NCBI RefSeq assembly: GCF_000428065.1
Contig: NZ_ATZF01000007.1
Coordinates: forward strand, 176,539 to 240,538
From: Shimazuella kribbensis DSM 45090
GTDB lineage: Bacteria; Bacillota; Bacilli; Thermoactinomycetales; Thermoactinomycetaceae
DNA length: 64,000 bases
Direction of reading: 5' to 3'
Shown here: positions 36,690 through 45,210 of the stretch, one piece after another
Layout of the letters: every line of letters starts with the position of its first letter
Position numbering within the stretch: the stretch's first letter is position 1
The notes under the pieces: model-generated
Databases searched by the model: none
What the model saw: only the letters and a program-made list of their open reading frames with translations
Told to the model about the DNA's origin: nothing
Program-made: the position numbers and the translations under genes

Positions 36690-37150
36690 TGGTGAAAACG
36701 GAGGTTGATTTTTCGCTAGGTTAAGCAAGGGCTGCTGTTCTAGTTTATAAGATTATCTCCAATTATTGAATTCTTTGTGCTCCTTAGAAGGGTTGGTTAA
36801 TATGTTTACTTTGCATGGTAGCAACCCTTTCACTAGCTACTATATATGAAACATAAGGAGAGACAGCTTGAAGTTTTAATTCACTTATTCGAAAAGATTC
36901 TAATATCACCAATTATTTGTAAGTTAAAGTAGGCATGGATTAATCAAATACAGTCTCTGCTACAAACTAGTTTTCAAATATCCCTTATGAACAAATAACA
37001 AAACAGCGCTACTAACAAGCAGTAACAATGTTATGATTCATTTATTGTGATTTTAAATCTCTCTTTTCTCGATTGAGTTGATGAATATTTTCTTGGCCTT
37101 CATCGTAAATTTTATTTTTCTCTTGTCTTCTCTTATCCATCCCTTCTAAA
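36690..37150. other. Intergenic region with one doubtful small frame
   Basis: No supported gene. On the minus strand 37042-37140 codes for a charged 32-residue peptide starting MDKRRQEKNKIYDEGQENI, but its ribosome site is poor. Confidence 0.3.
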
Positions 37151-37169
37151 GAGGTGGGGCTTGTATCTG

Positions 37170-37300
37170 TCCAGTCATGCAAGCGATTCCAAAGGGATCA
37201 ATCCACTGTGATTGCTGTGGACCCTGCCTATACCTCTCAGACCTGTCCAAAGTACGCAAGCATGATCGCTGGTACACCGTGGGTTGAGCGTTCTACCAAG
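37170..37300 (+). pseudogene. TnpB carboxy-terminal scrap, inverted
   Basis: QSTVIAVDPAYTSQTCPK is the TnpB region just before its zinc finger. The next residues read YAS where TnpB has CG, so the zinc ligand is lost, and the rest of the protein is gone. It points opposite to the amino-terminal part at 37293-37745, so an inversion or a second element was involved. Confidence 0.7.
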
Positions 37301-37745
37301 GCTTCGCTGTTCCGAATCTCCATGTTCCGTCAAAGAAATGTTCCATCCCTTTCGTTTCGTAAGGAATTTGTACCCGACCTTCTAATGTGTTAACCGAAAA
37401 GATTTTATTGGGTCGAATGGAATAATCCCGATTAAAGACGAGATCGTATTCAGGATTTTTAAACCTAACTAGAGACCAGTCATGATCATTCGATTTCGCT
37501 GATTTGTATTTCGCAATGACAGCAATCGCAATACTTTGGGACATTTGAGAGCGAAGAGAATAGCGAGAGCGAAGCGTTTCGTATGTCATTTTAATCAATT
37601 TGGCTCTCGTTAGAACCTTACTTTGATACACTTGTTCCGATACAAAGTTACATCCTACTTTGACAGCTTGTAATGTTTCTAACAAAAGTTTCTTTTGCTC
37701 CTCATTGGGAAAGATCTTCACTTTTGCTGTAATCGTCCATTCCAC
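37293..37745 (-). pseudogene. TnpB amino-terminal fragment
   Basis: The frame starts MEWTITAKVKIFPNEEQKKL and continues LLETLQAVKVGCNFVSEQVY, the usual TnpB opening. It continues through SQSIAIAVIAKYKSAK to about residue 140, then breaks off. The RuvC catalytic acids and the zinc finger are missing. The left end of its element, with the hairpin CCCCGATCC/GGTCGGGG, lies at about 37864-37896. Confidence 0.75.
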
Positions 37746-37905
37746 TTTTCCACCTTCGATCCTTCAACAATTTTCATTAAAATTCCGAACATTAAGGAAA
37801 ATAAACAGAAGAAAAGAGTGTTTTTCTAAGCATCCCACAAGAGGATACCGAACAACGCCACCATTCCTCCCCGACCTATAGAGGATCGGGGTATCCTGAC
37901 GGCAA
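37746..37905 (-). mobile_element. IS605-type left end inside a VWA lipoprotein gene
   Basis: A terminal hairpin (minus strand CCCCGATCCTCTATAGGTCG, continuing GGG) is followed by the tnpB leader. It interrupts the VWA gene after its GADKTTS codons near 37910. This element differs in end sequence from the ones at 4998 and 9561, so it is a separate IS605-type lineage. Confidence 0.6.
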
Positions 37906-38484
37906 AATGATGAAGTGGTCTTATCCGCACCATTATTACCCCCTTTATGTCCATCGACACGTAACGATATAACAGCATTACTTGGCAAAGTAGAAGCAAA
38001 CTTTTGTACAGCCGCTTTGGCAATATTCATCTTTGTTTTGTTCCCTATTTTTCCTTCATACTCCCGCTGGCATCTAATAATATGGAGAAATATACCCTTT
38101 TTTCCTCTACCAAAACAATTTTTCCATTTTTTTGATAAATCAGTTTGAACATCTGTAGATAAATTTTGAATACATTCTTGAGAATAATCGGTTGCTAAAG
38201 AATAAATTCAATCCAAATATTGTTTTTTTGTCCATCTTGTAGAAATTTATTAATTGCTATTCGCATAGCAGCTTCATTATACTTATCTCCACTGTAATTC
38301 CTTGGATAACGTAAAAAAGTCACCGTTCCATTTCTCCAAATTTTCTATCAGAAATAAGAGGCATCGTCTTTGCATTATTTTGTGATTGTTTTGAATTTAT
38401 TTTGGTTACGGAAGGCGTTGATGAACTACAAGTTCAAAGTAGTATGAGAATAATAACACATAGGCTAAACGTTTTTCGATTCAT
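37906..38484 (-). pseudogene. VWA-domain lipoprotein pseudogene
   Basis: Starting at ATG 38484, the lipoprotein-like leader MNRKTFSLCVIILILL meets a TGA and then the lipobox-like TCSSS. Scraps of the body follow in several frames (YPRNYSGDKYNEAAMRIAIN). Then comes the MIDAS segment ILLDASGSMKEK, a one-base frame slip, and MNIAKAAVQKFASTLPSNAV with RVDGHKGGNNGADKTTS. The IS605-type left end cuts it there. It is clearly dead. Confidence 0.7.
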
Positions 38485-38729
38485 TCGTTCTTCTTTGTTA
38501 CTTACTACAGTATTCTATTTAAAAATAACAATGATCGATACATCATAAAATTAACATCGGGAAAATAAAGTAAAATATAATTTGGATATGTATCTTTATT
38601 CGCCCAAAGAAGGGTAATCCTCTTCGATCTTAGAAAATACGCATTCGATTCACAATAATACAAATCGTCCTCGATATGTACAACAAGTACTTCCTTACCT
38701 TGTTTCCAATTGTTCCAACTGCTTTCCTT

Positions 38730-39350
38730 CTAATATCCCAATCTTTCCCCTTCAAATGATAAATGCACCTCGTTTTGAGTAAACTCCATGATAAAAGAGC
38801 TTGTACTATCATAGTAAGGGCTTTCCCAAAGAGAAGACAAATCTTCTCCACCATAAAAATTAACTAATAATTTAATTACAATAGCATGGGTTACGAGCAG
38901 GATAGTTTCTCCTACATGTCTCTCTACAATATTTTGTACAAATGGTATGACCCTTTCCTGCACGTCAACAAAGGTTTCTCCCTTGCTTTCTGTTGCTTCA
39001 TAAGAGCTAGGATTCTTCCAAAATAAATGGTACTCATCAGGATATTGGAATTGTATTTCAGATAATGTACAACCTTCCCACTCTCCAAGATACATCTCTG
39101 TTAAATCCTTGGTCTTTCTTAATTTTATCTTGCGGTTATGTAAAATATAAGAAGCTGTATCACATGCCCTTTTGCTTTCGCTTGTGTAAATGGCATGAAA
39201 ATCAATATGTTCTAAACGTTGTGACAAAGTTTTTGCTTGGTCCACTCCAACAAGGGTAAGTGGTGAATCTGTTCTTCCTTGCATTCGCTGATTACGGTTC
39301 CAGTCGGTTTCTCCTGGTCTCACAAAATATAAAGTGGTATTCAACTTCAA
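38730..39350 (-). CDS. Histidine-phosphatase-like protein lacking catalytic His
   Basis: A 206-residue protein of the phosphoglycerate-mutase-like histidine phosphatase family. The start TTG at 39350 is chosen because GGAGG lies six bases upstream. The catalytic RHG motif near residue 11 reads FVRPGETDWN, so the nucleophilic histidine is proline (codon CCA at about 39317). The rest looks well kept: YTSESKRACDTA, MYLGEWEG, the second histidine in LLVTHAIVIK. Either it is a pseudo-enzyme with a binding role or the change is recent. Confidence 0.8.
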   Translation of the reverse strand: MKLNTTLYFVRPGETDWNRNQRMQGRTDSPLTLVGVDQAKTLSQRLEHIDFHAIYTSESKRACDTASYILHNRKIKLRKTKDLTEMYLGEWEGCTLSEIQFQYPDEYHLFWKNPSSYEATESKGETFVDVQERVIPFVQNIVERHVGETILLVTHAIVIKLLVNFYGGEDLSSLWESPYYDSTSSFIMEFTQNEVHLSFEGERLGY

Positions 39351-39656
39351 CCAAACCCTCCTACAATCATAGTGAACTGGGTACATCTTCGTTTCAACCT
39401 TATTTTACAATCAGAATTAATAATATTAAATACTAATATTTAAATATAGTATTTAGAACCGATAAGGATTCCCCCTACACAACCATGGAAATCCTGAATA
39501 GCAAAACAAGTCGTGTATCACAAATAACAATCAATAAATGTAAAATTTACTAATGATTCTTACCATCTCCTCCGAATTACAGATATTGGATAATAATTTC
39601 GTGAACTAAATAATAAATTGAAAATAAGAAATTATACAAAATCGAAGGAGGAAATC

Positions 39657-40016
39657 ATGATAAATCGTCGGATTGTTATAATTTTACTAATACTCTCTTT
39701 CTTCTTTGCTTCTTCACATACTGCTTTTATGGATAATGCAACACCATCTGCTGGCTGTGTCACGGTTTATGAGGATATTAATTACTCAGGTAAATCAACA
39801 ACATTCTGTGGAAGTACAAACTATGTAGGTGATTTTTGGAATGATCGGATCAGCTCTTTTAAAGCAAATTGTTCGATGAATGCGATTAAAGTTTATGATA
39901 ACGCCAATTTTGATGAAAACGCCGAATCGATACGACTCGAGGGAGGTTGTCGACAGATTAATGATTTAACAATCTATCAATTTAACGACCGAATATCCTC
40001 TATCAAAATCGAATAG
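39657..40016 (+). CDS. Secreted beta/gamma-crystallin-like protein
   Basis: A 119-residue secreted protein. A signal peptide covers about residues 1-23. The mature part has the crystallin Greek-key patterns VTVYEDINYSGKSTTF and IKVYDNANFDENAESIRL, each ending in a (N)DRISS motif typical of calcium-binding beta/gamma-crystallins. Four cysteines (34, 51, 72, 98) could form two disulfides. Related bacterial proteins include peptidase inhibitor I36 types. GAAGGAGG precedes ATG 39657. A terminator follows. Confidence 0.85.
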   Translation: MINRRIVIILLILSFFFASSHTAFMDNATPSAGCVTVYEDINYSGKSTTFCGSTNYVGDFWNDRISSFKANCSMNAIKVYDNANFDENAESIRLEGGCRQINDLTIYQFNDRISSIKIE

Positions 40017-40026
40017 ACAAAGCAGA

Positions 40027-40068
40027 AGGGTTATTTACCATAACATAAGGAATGGTAAATAACCCCTT
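40027..40068 (+). terminator. Terminator of the crystallin-like gene
   Basis: GGGTTATTTACCAT and ATGGTAAATAACCC form a 14-bp stem; flanking T/A runs make it usable in both directions, including for the convergent MFS gene. Confidence 0.8.
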
Positions 40069-40101
40069 GTTCTCTCCCTGATCATATTGTAGACCATCTG
40101 T

Positions 40102-41469
40102 TTATAAATGTGAAACCTTTCTTTTTTGGAATACATATTGGGACAAATAATAAATCATCAATGTTACAAGTTGCAATAAAACTAATAGAGTAAATATATT
40201 ACTATATATAATGCTTGGACCATACAATTGGATAGGAATTATCGCGACTTTGGCATCTATATCCACTATCTTGGCGTATATACCAGTACCAATACTCCCA
40301 GCAATAAAATTTAGCATCATAAGAAATCCCATCCCTACTCCTACTTGATCATAAGGCAAAGTTCTAGAAATAGAATTCGAAATGGATAGCATCATGTACG
40401 ATTGACCTAAAAAACCAAAAATCAACAATATAGCAATTACATAAGGTGAACTACCTATTAAAATAGAGATAGCCCCAAAAAACACCATTAATAAACAAGA
40501 AGCAATCGTAAATAATGGCTTGTTACCTTTCGTATCTACTATTTTCCCACCGTATCTACCAAGCAATGCTGACACTGCTGCTGCTGGAACCATGACAAAC
40601 CCGATCCATCCTGCCTGCAGCTGTTGAACATTGGCTAAAAGCAGTGGGATAACAAAATAAATTGCTGTACACATACCATTAACAAGAAAAGAAATCCCCA
40701 GTCCAACTACATAATCTTTGTTTCGAAAAAGAACAGGCTGGATAAAAGGGTTTGATGATTTGTGAATCCTTACAATAAATAATAGAAGAGTAACACAACC
40801 AATGAGTGAATACCACCAGGATCCATTTGTAATCCATAATAAAATGCTCGTAACTGTTAAACTTAGCATGAAGCCGCCTATCCAATCTGTTTTTCTATTT
40901 TTGAGTAGTTGTTCATCATCTAGATACTTGCGATAAAAGGGTATCACTATGACAATAAAAACGGGGATAAAAAACAACCATCTCCAATGGGTAAATTCCA
41001 CAATGAGTGCTGAAATGATTGGCCCCAGAGCATTTCCTAATGAAAGACCAACTACGATAGTCCCCGTTGCAACTCCTCTGTTTTCAGGCGCAAAATAACG
41101 GATAGGAATGAGCATGGATATTGCTGGGATGACACTAGCTCCAAGTGCTTGTACACTTCTTGCTGCCAAAACCATCCAAAAACTCGTGGATCCTAAACCA
41201 ATTAATGATCCCACCGTAAAAAATAATAGTCCAAATGTAATCAAGTTTTTTAGTCGATACTGGTCAGCCATCTTCCCATAAAATACTGTCCCAATCCCAT
41301 AAATTAAGCCATAAATGGATGTAACCCAACTTACTTGTGCGGTAGTTATATGATATTCCTTACTAATATCTGTTAATGTAAAATTAAACATCAAAGCACT
41401 CATTGCTGAAATAATAAGGGTAAACATCAAAATGAGTAATAGTTTGTCTCCGTGTTGTCTGTGCTTCAT
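40102..41469 (-). CDS. MFS drug efflux transporter (DHA2-like)
   Basis: A 455-residue major facilitator protein. The amino-terminal MFNFTLTDISKEYHITTAQV, motif A FYGKMADQYRLKNLITFG and motif C LGNALGPIISALIVEF show the drug/proton antiporter class. It resembles the MFS protein at 30901. It lies 54 bp downstream of a TetR gene. A perfect palindrome at 41488-41505 in that gap is the likely operator. Confidence 0.9.
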   Translation of the reverse strand: MKHRQHGDKLLLILMFTLIISAMSALMFNFTLTDISKEYHITTAQVSWVTSIYGLIYGIGTVFYGKMADQYRLKNLITFGLLFFTVGSLIGLGSTSFWMVLAARSVQALGASVIPAISMLIPIRYFAPENRGVATGTIVVGLSLGNALGPIISALIVEFTHWRWLFFIPVFIVIVIPFYRKYLDDEQLLKNRKTDWIGGFMLSLTVTSILLWITNGSWWYSLIGCVTLLLFIVRIHKSSNPFIQPVLFRNKDYVVGLGISFLVNGMCTAIYFVIPLLLANVQQLQAGWIGFVMVPAAAVSALLGRYGGKIVDTKGNKPLFTIASCLLMVFFGAISILIGSSPYVIAILLIFGFLGQSYMMLSISNSISRTLPYDQVGVGMGFLMMLNFIAGSIGTGIYAKIVDIDAKVAIIPIQLYGPSIIYSNIFTLLVLLQLVTLMIYYLSQYVFQKRKVSHL

Positions 41470-41487
41470 CTTATTTTTCCCCTTTTT

Positions 41488-41505
41488 ACAGTCAGTACTG
41501 ACTGT
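41488..41505. promoter_or_regulatory. TetR-type operator before the MFS gene
   Basis: The 18-bp sequence ACAGTCAGTACTGACTGT is a perfect palindrome between the TetR stop and the MFS start. A related CAGTGAATACTG palindrome precedes the tetR gene itself. Confidence 0.75.
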
Positions 41506-41523
41506 CTATTTGGTTAAAAAAAA

Positions 41524-42111
41524 TTATGTCTTAAGGCCTTGAACAAAAATTTGTACACTGTCCTTAACAAAGGTATCTAATGACATGTTATAAATGGACT
41601 TCTCCACATCAAGATTGTTCATAAATGCACCGAAGTTCATCATCATAAATGCGAGGGCAAGGGATTCCGGATTAATATCTTCTCTTATTTTTTGCTCCAT
41701 TTGCATTTGAGTCAAATATTCTGTCAAAATACGCAATAATTGTCTTGGATGATTTTGCGCCTTATCTTTCAGAACATCCATCAAATGCTCATCTTTAATC
41801 GAAATCATGATCAATTTTCGATTTTGATTCATCAAATCATGATAGGTTTTGCTAATTAATTTTAAATCTGTTGGCAAATCATGCACTAACTTCTCATGAA
41901 AAAGTGCAGTCATCTCTGCTCCATAGTGAAATCGATCATATGCTGTCAATAACAGATTTAATTTTGTACCGAAATTGCGAAACAAGGTCTTTTCACTAAA
42001 ACCTGCATGTTTTGCAATCTCCTGAGTTGTTACTCCTTTGTATCCCTTTTCTGCGATCAACTCAATAGCTGATAATAACATTTTATCTTGATTTTGTAAC
42101 TTTCTACTCAT
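41524..42111 (-). CDS. TetR-family repressor
   Basis: A 195-residue TetR regulator. The helix-turn-helix is AIELIAEKGYKGVTTQEIAK, then HAGFSEKTLFRNFGTKLNLL. The carboxy domain is typical of ligand sensing. ATG 42111 has AGGTGA seven bases upstream. It probably represses itself and the MFS gene downstream, through the palindromes at 42139 and 41488. Confidence 0.9.
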   Translation of the reverse strand: MSRKLQNQDKMLLSAIELIAEKGYKGVTTQEIAKHAGFSEKTLFRNFGTKLNLLLTAYDRFHYGAEMTALFHEKLVHDLPTDLKLISKTYHDLMNQNRKLIMISIKDEHLMDVLKDKAQNHPRQLLRILTEYLTQMQMEQKIREDINPESLALAFMMMNFGAFMNNLDVEKSIYNMSLDTFVKDSVQIFVQGLKT

Positions 42112-42138
42112 TTCCAATCACCTATTCTCTATTTCCAT

Positions 42139-42160
42139 AACGTCAGTGAATACTGTCATA
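42139..42160. promoter_or_regulatory. TetR-type operator before tetR
   Basis: ACGTCAGTGAATACTGTCAT contains the half-sites GTCAGT and ACTGTC, with spacing different from the perfect palindrome at 41488. It lies just upstream of the tetR ribosome site. Confidence 0.6.
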
Positions 42161-42395
42161 TTATCCTTTATTTGAATTTCTGTCAATCATAACTTTCCTA
42201 TTCTTAAATAAATCATTATAACTCTGTCAACTTTCTAAGGTGATGATTTTGGTTCAATATTATAATTACAATCTTTTTTAGAATTATTCATATATGACTT
42301 GTTACAAATTGCATATTTCTTTTATGATAAATAGGAAGTTTCGTTTTGCCTCTGTAACATTACCTATCCTAAAACTTAACGAAAAGGGGAAAAAA

Positions 42396-43022
42396 ATGGC
42401 AGAAATAGGAAAAGTAATAAAAGCATTTGTACGCGGAATCGCTTTTGTCATATATTTTCCGTTCTATCTCATTTACAAAATTTTAGAATGGATCTGGATT
42501 TATGTTATTACTATACCTCTCCAATGGTTATGGACTACTATTCTTGAACCCGTTTTCATATTTATTTTGAAGTATATCATTGGTTATCCGTTATATTATG
42601 TCGTTTGGATACCATTAAAATGGTTATGGGATTTTATCATTACACCTGTCTTCTTATTTATTTGGCGTTACCTATTTGTATTCGTCTGGACGAACATTTT
42701 GTATCCTATTCTTTACTATGTCATCATCTTCCCATTCACTTGGTTATGGAAACATATCTTTTATCCTGTCTTGCACTGGATTTGGAATGAAATCATTGTT
42801 GTAGTTGTTCGTTGGACTTACATAGCAGTTTCATGGATCTTTCGGATAATTGGACAGATTTTACGTTATGTACTGTGGATTCCGATTAAGTGGATTACAA
42901 TTCATTTGATTTGGATTCCTGTGCGATGGTTTTTTCAACATATTATCATCCCTCCATTCCATTGGTGGAACATTCATATTTGGAAACCAACTTCCAAATG
43001 GTTCCAAGATATATTGAAATAA
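42396..43022 (+). CDS. Tryptophan-rich repeat membrane-associated protein
   Basis: A 208-residue protein starting MAEIGKVIKAFVRGI; ATG 42396 follows AAGGGG. Almost the whole chain is a series of about ten degenerate units of 14-20 residues with the pattern P-hydrophobic-x-W-hydrophobic-W (for example IPLQWLWTTILEPVFIF and IPLKWLWDFIITPVFLF). More than 25 Trp and many Tyr, Phe and His occur. The segments are amphipathic to hydrophobic, so re-entrant or interfacial helices are likely. The family is unknown to me. A strong terminator follows. Confidence 0.7.
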   Translation: MAEIGKVIKAFVRGIAFVIYFPFYLIYKILEWIWIYVITIPLQWLWTTILEPVFIFILKYIIGYPLYYVVWIPLKWLWDFIITPVFLFIWRYLFVFVWTNILYPILYYVIIFPFTWLWKHIFYPVLHWIWNEIIVVVVRWTYIAVSWIFRIIGQILRYVLWIPIKWITIHLIWIPVRWFFQHIIIPPFHWWNIHIWKPTSKWFQDILK

Positions 43023-43028
43023 AACAAA

Positions 43029-43069
43029 AAACCCCCATCCTTTCTCTTATAAAAAGGATGGGGGTTTTA
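43029..43069 (+). terminator. Strong bidirectional terminator
   Basis: AAAACCCCCATCCTTT and AAAGGATGGGGGTTTT form a long stem. It serves both the Trp-rich gene and dnaD on the opposite strand. Confidence 0.9.
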
Positions 43070-43759
43070 CTATCCTTCTAACCAATTATAAAACGTAAAT
43101 TCGGAAGTAGACCGTTTGGGTTGTACTGGTGTTTCAGGTTGCCTAAAACGCTTCGAAAATTGGATAGCTTGTTCAGCAGTACGGATTTGATGTCTTTCCC
43201 ACTCCATTAATATACGATCCATATACCGTATCGATATTTTCTCACAATAAACTGCTTCACGAAGTGCTGCTTCAATGAGTTCTTCTGGATAAAGATCTTC
43301 ATCCAACCATTTGATAATATGTTCACACTCATTTGGAGAAAGAGGCCGTCCAAATTCTTGTTCAATAAGATGAAACAATGTTTGATATTGCTCATCCGAA
43401 TCAATAATAATCTCGTCATCCTCTTCTTCTATACTTGCTACTAGACGTTCATAGATAAGAGAGAGATCATATCCTTTTTCTCCTTTTGAACCAATTCCTA
43501 CCCAACCATCTTTTGATAATTTCGCTACCATATCTGCAATCTCTTGTATTGTTAAATTCATTCGATAGGAGAGTTCTTGAAAAGTTGGTGCAGCTATTTT
43601 TTCTTTCTCCTGAAAAATAAGTAGTTGTGTTAGCAACAATACTTCGGTCTCTCGTAAACCCAGACGTTTGTATTCCGTAAAGAGGGCAACAGGCAATGGA
43701 ATCGTACCCTTTTGTAAAAGTTGTACGAACATAGCTCGTATTTTTTCATTTCCTTTCAT
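43070..43759 (-). CDS. dnaD: DNA replication initiation protein DnaD
   Basis: A 229-residue primosome protein. The amino-terminal winged-helix domain (PLPVALFTEYKRLGLRETEV) and the carboxy-terminal DnaB2/DnaD domain (FGRPLSPNECEHIIKWLDED, then YMDRILMEWER) are clear. With DnaB and DnaI it loads the replicative helicase in Firmicutes. AAGGGG precedes the ATG. It lies 19 bp after asnS in the same direction, the order also seen in Bacillus subtilis. Confidence 0.93.
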   Translation of the reverse strand: MKGNEKIRAMFVQLLQKGTIPLPVALFTEYKRLGLRETEVLLLTQLLIFQEKEKIAAPTFQELSYRMNLTIQEIADMVAKLSKDGWVGIGSKGEKGYDLSLIYERLVASIEEEDDEIIIDSDEQYQTLFHLIEQEFGRPLSPNECEHIIKWLDEDLYPEELIEAALREAVYCEKISIRYMDRILMEWERHQIRTAEQAIQFSKRFRQPETPVQPKRSTSEFTFYNWLEG

Positions 43760-43778
43760 TTGCAGACCCCTTGTCGGT

Positions 43779-45068
43779 TTATGGATACATGCGATTTAAC
43801 ATCCGAGGAAATGGTATGGTCTCTCTCACATGTTCCAGACCACAAATCCAAGCAACTGTTCTTTCCAATCCCAATCCAAAACCTGAATGTGGAACAGTTC
43901 CATATTTTCTTAGATCCATATACCAAGCGTAATCTTTTGTTGGTAGATCATGTTCTTGGAAACGTTTCTCCAGTAAGACAGGATCATCAATACGTTGACT
44001 ACCACCAATAATCTCACCATAACCTTCTGGTGCAATCATATCGGCACACAGTACGACTTCTGGACGTTCAGGATTCGGTTTCATATAGAAAGCTTTGATT
44101 CCTGTCGGGTATTCTGTAATAAACAGTGGTCGTTCAAATTGCTCTGCTAATAAAGTTTCATGAGGAGCACCGAAATCATCCCCCCAAGTAAAATCTACAC
44201 CCGCCTTTTGGAGCCTCTCTACTGCCTCGTCATAGGTAATGCGCGGGAAAGGAGCTTGAATTTTTTCCAACTTACTGATGTCCCGACCCAAAACTTTTAA
44301 TTCTAATTTGCAATTAGTCAGAACCGACTGCACCACATGCGAAACTAACTTTTCTTGTACTTCCAAGTTACCTTGATGATCTACAAATGCCATCTCTGGT
44401 TCAATCATCCAAAACTCAATTAAATGACGACGTGTTTTGGATTTTTCTGCGCGAAAAGTAGGACCAAAAGAATAAACACGACCCAAGGCCATCGCAGCAG
44501 CTTCCATATACAATTGACCACTTTGAGTCAAATAAGCATCTTCGTCAAAATACTTTGTATGGAACAAATTGGTTGTACCTTCACAAGAGGAAGGTGTTAA
44601 CACAGGAGGATCAACTAAATTGAATCCTTCCGAATCAAGATAAGACTGGATAGACCGAATAATTTCTGCACGTATTTTGAGAATGGCACGCTGTCTTTCT
44701 GACCGAATCCAAAGATGTCGATGATCCAATAAAAAATCTACTCCATGCTCTTTATTCGCAATGGGATATTCCTCTGCAATATGTATGACTTCTAAATTTA
44801 TGACATCTAATTCAAATCCAGACGGTGCTCGATCATCTTTTCTCACTTTTCCCCATACATACAAAGAACTTTCTTGTGTCAAATTTTTAGCAGCGTCCCA
44901 GATCGATGAATCTACTTGGTTTTTTAGCAAAACTCCTTGTATTGTACCTGATCCATCTCTCAACTGTAGAAATTGAATTTTTCCACTAGACCGCTTGTTA
45001 TACATCCAGACACCTATCTTTACTTCTTCCTCTATATGATTGTGTAGATTGGCAATAGTTGTTAACAT
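43779..45068 (-). CDS. asnS: Asparaginyl-tRNA synthetase
   Basis: A 429-residue class IIb synthetase. The OB-fold anticodon domain covers about residues 15-100 ([20 protein letters not shown]). The catalytic core shows motif 2 around [20 protein letters not shown] and motif 3 [16 protein letters not shown]. It charges tRNA-Asn. No T-box leader is seen. A vegetative promoter is visible upstream. dnaD follows in the same operon. Confidence 0.95.
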   Translation of the reverse strand: MLTTIANLHNHIEEEVKIGVWMYNKRSSGKIQFLQLRDGSGTIQGVLLKNQVDSSIWDAAKNLTQESSLYVWGKVRKDDRAPSGFELDVINLEVIHIAEEYPIANKEHGVDFLLDHRHLWIRSERQRAILKIRAEIIRSIQSYLDSEGFNLVDPPVLTPSSCEGTTNLFHTKYFDEDAYLTQSGQLYMEAAAMALGRVYSFGPTFRAEKSKTRRHLIEFWMIEPEMAFVDHQGNLEVQEKLVSHVVQSVLTNCKLELKVLGRDISKLEKIQAPFPRITYDEAVERLQKAGVDFTWGDDFGAPHETLLAEQFERPLFITEYPTGIKAFYMKPNPERPEVVLCADMIAPEGYGEIIGGSQRIDDPVLLEKRFQEHDLPTKDYAWYMDLRKYGTVPHSGFGLGLERTVAWICGLEHVRETIPFPRMLNRMYP

Positions 45069-45107
45069 TCAACAATCCTCCATCCGATTCAATTAACATT
45101 AAGCATA

Positions 45108-45136
45108 ATTATACTATGTTCACCACTCGACAACAA
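45108..45136 (-). promoter_or_regulatory. Sigma-A-type promoter of asnS-dnaD
   Basis: On the minus strand TTGTTG (45131-45136) and TATAAT (45108-45113) are separated by 17 bases, about 40 bp before the asnS start. Confidence 0.7.
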
Positions 45137-45210
45137 CGGGGATAAACTTTTCATTTCCTGTTGAATTTCTGGTAAAATATCGTATAGCAGTAGCAACATA
45201 TTTTTGGAGA

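Noticed and set aside
45069..45190. T-box leader before asnS.
   Set aside because: The gap to the promoter is only about 40 bp and has no specifier hairpin or T-box sequence.
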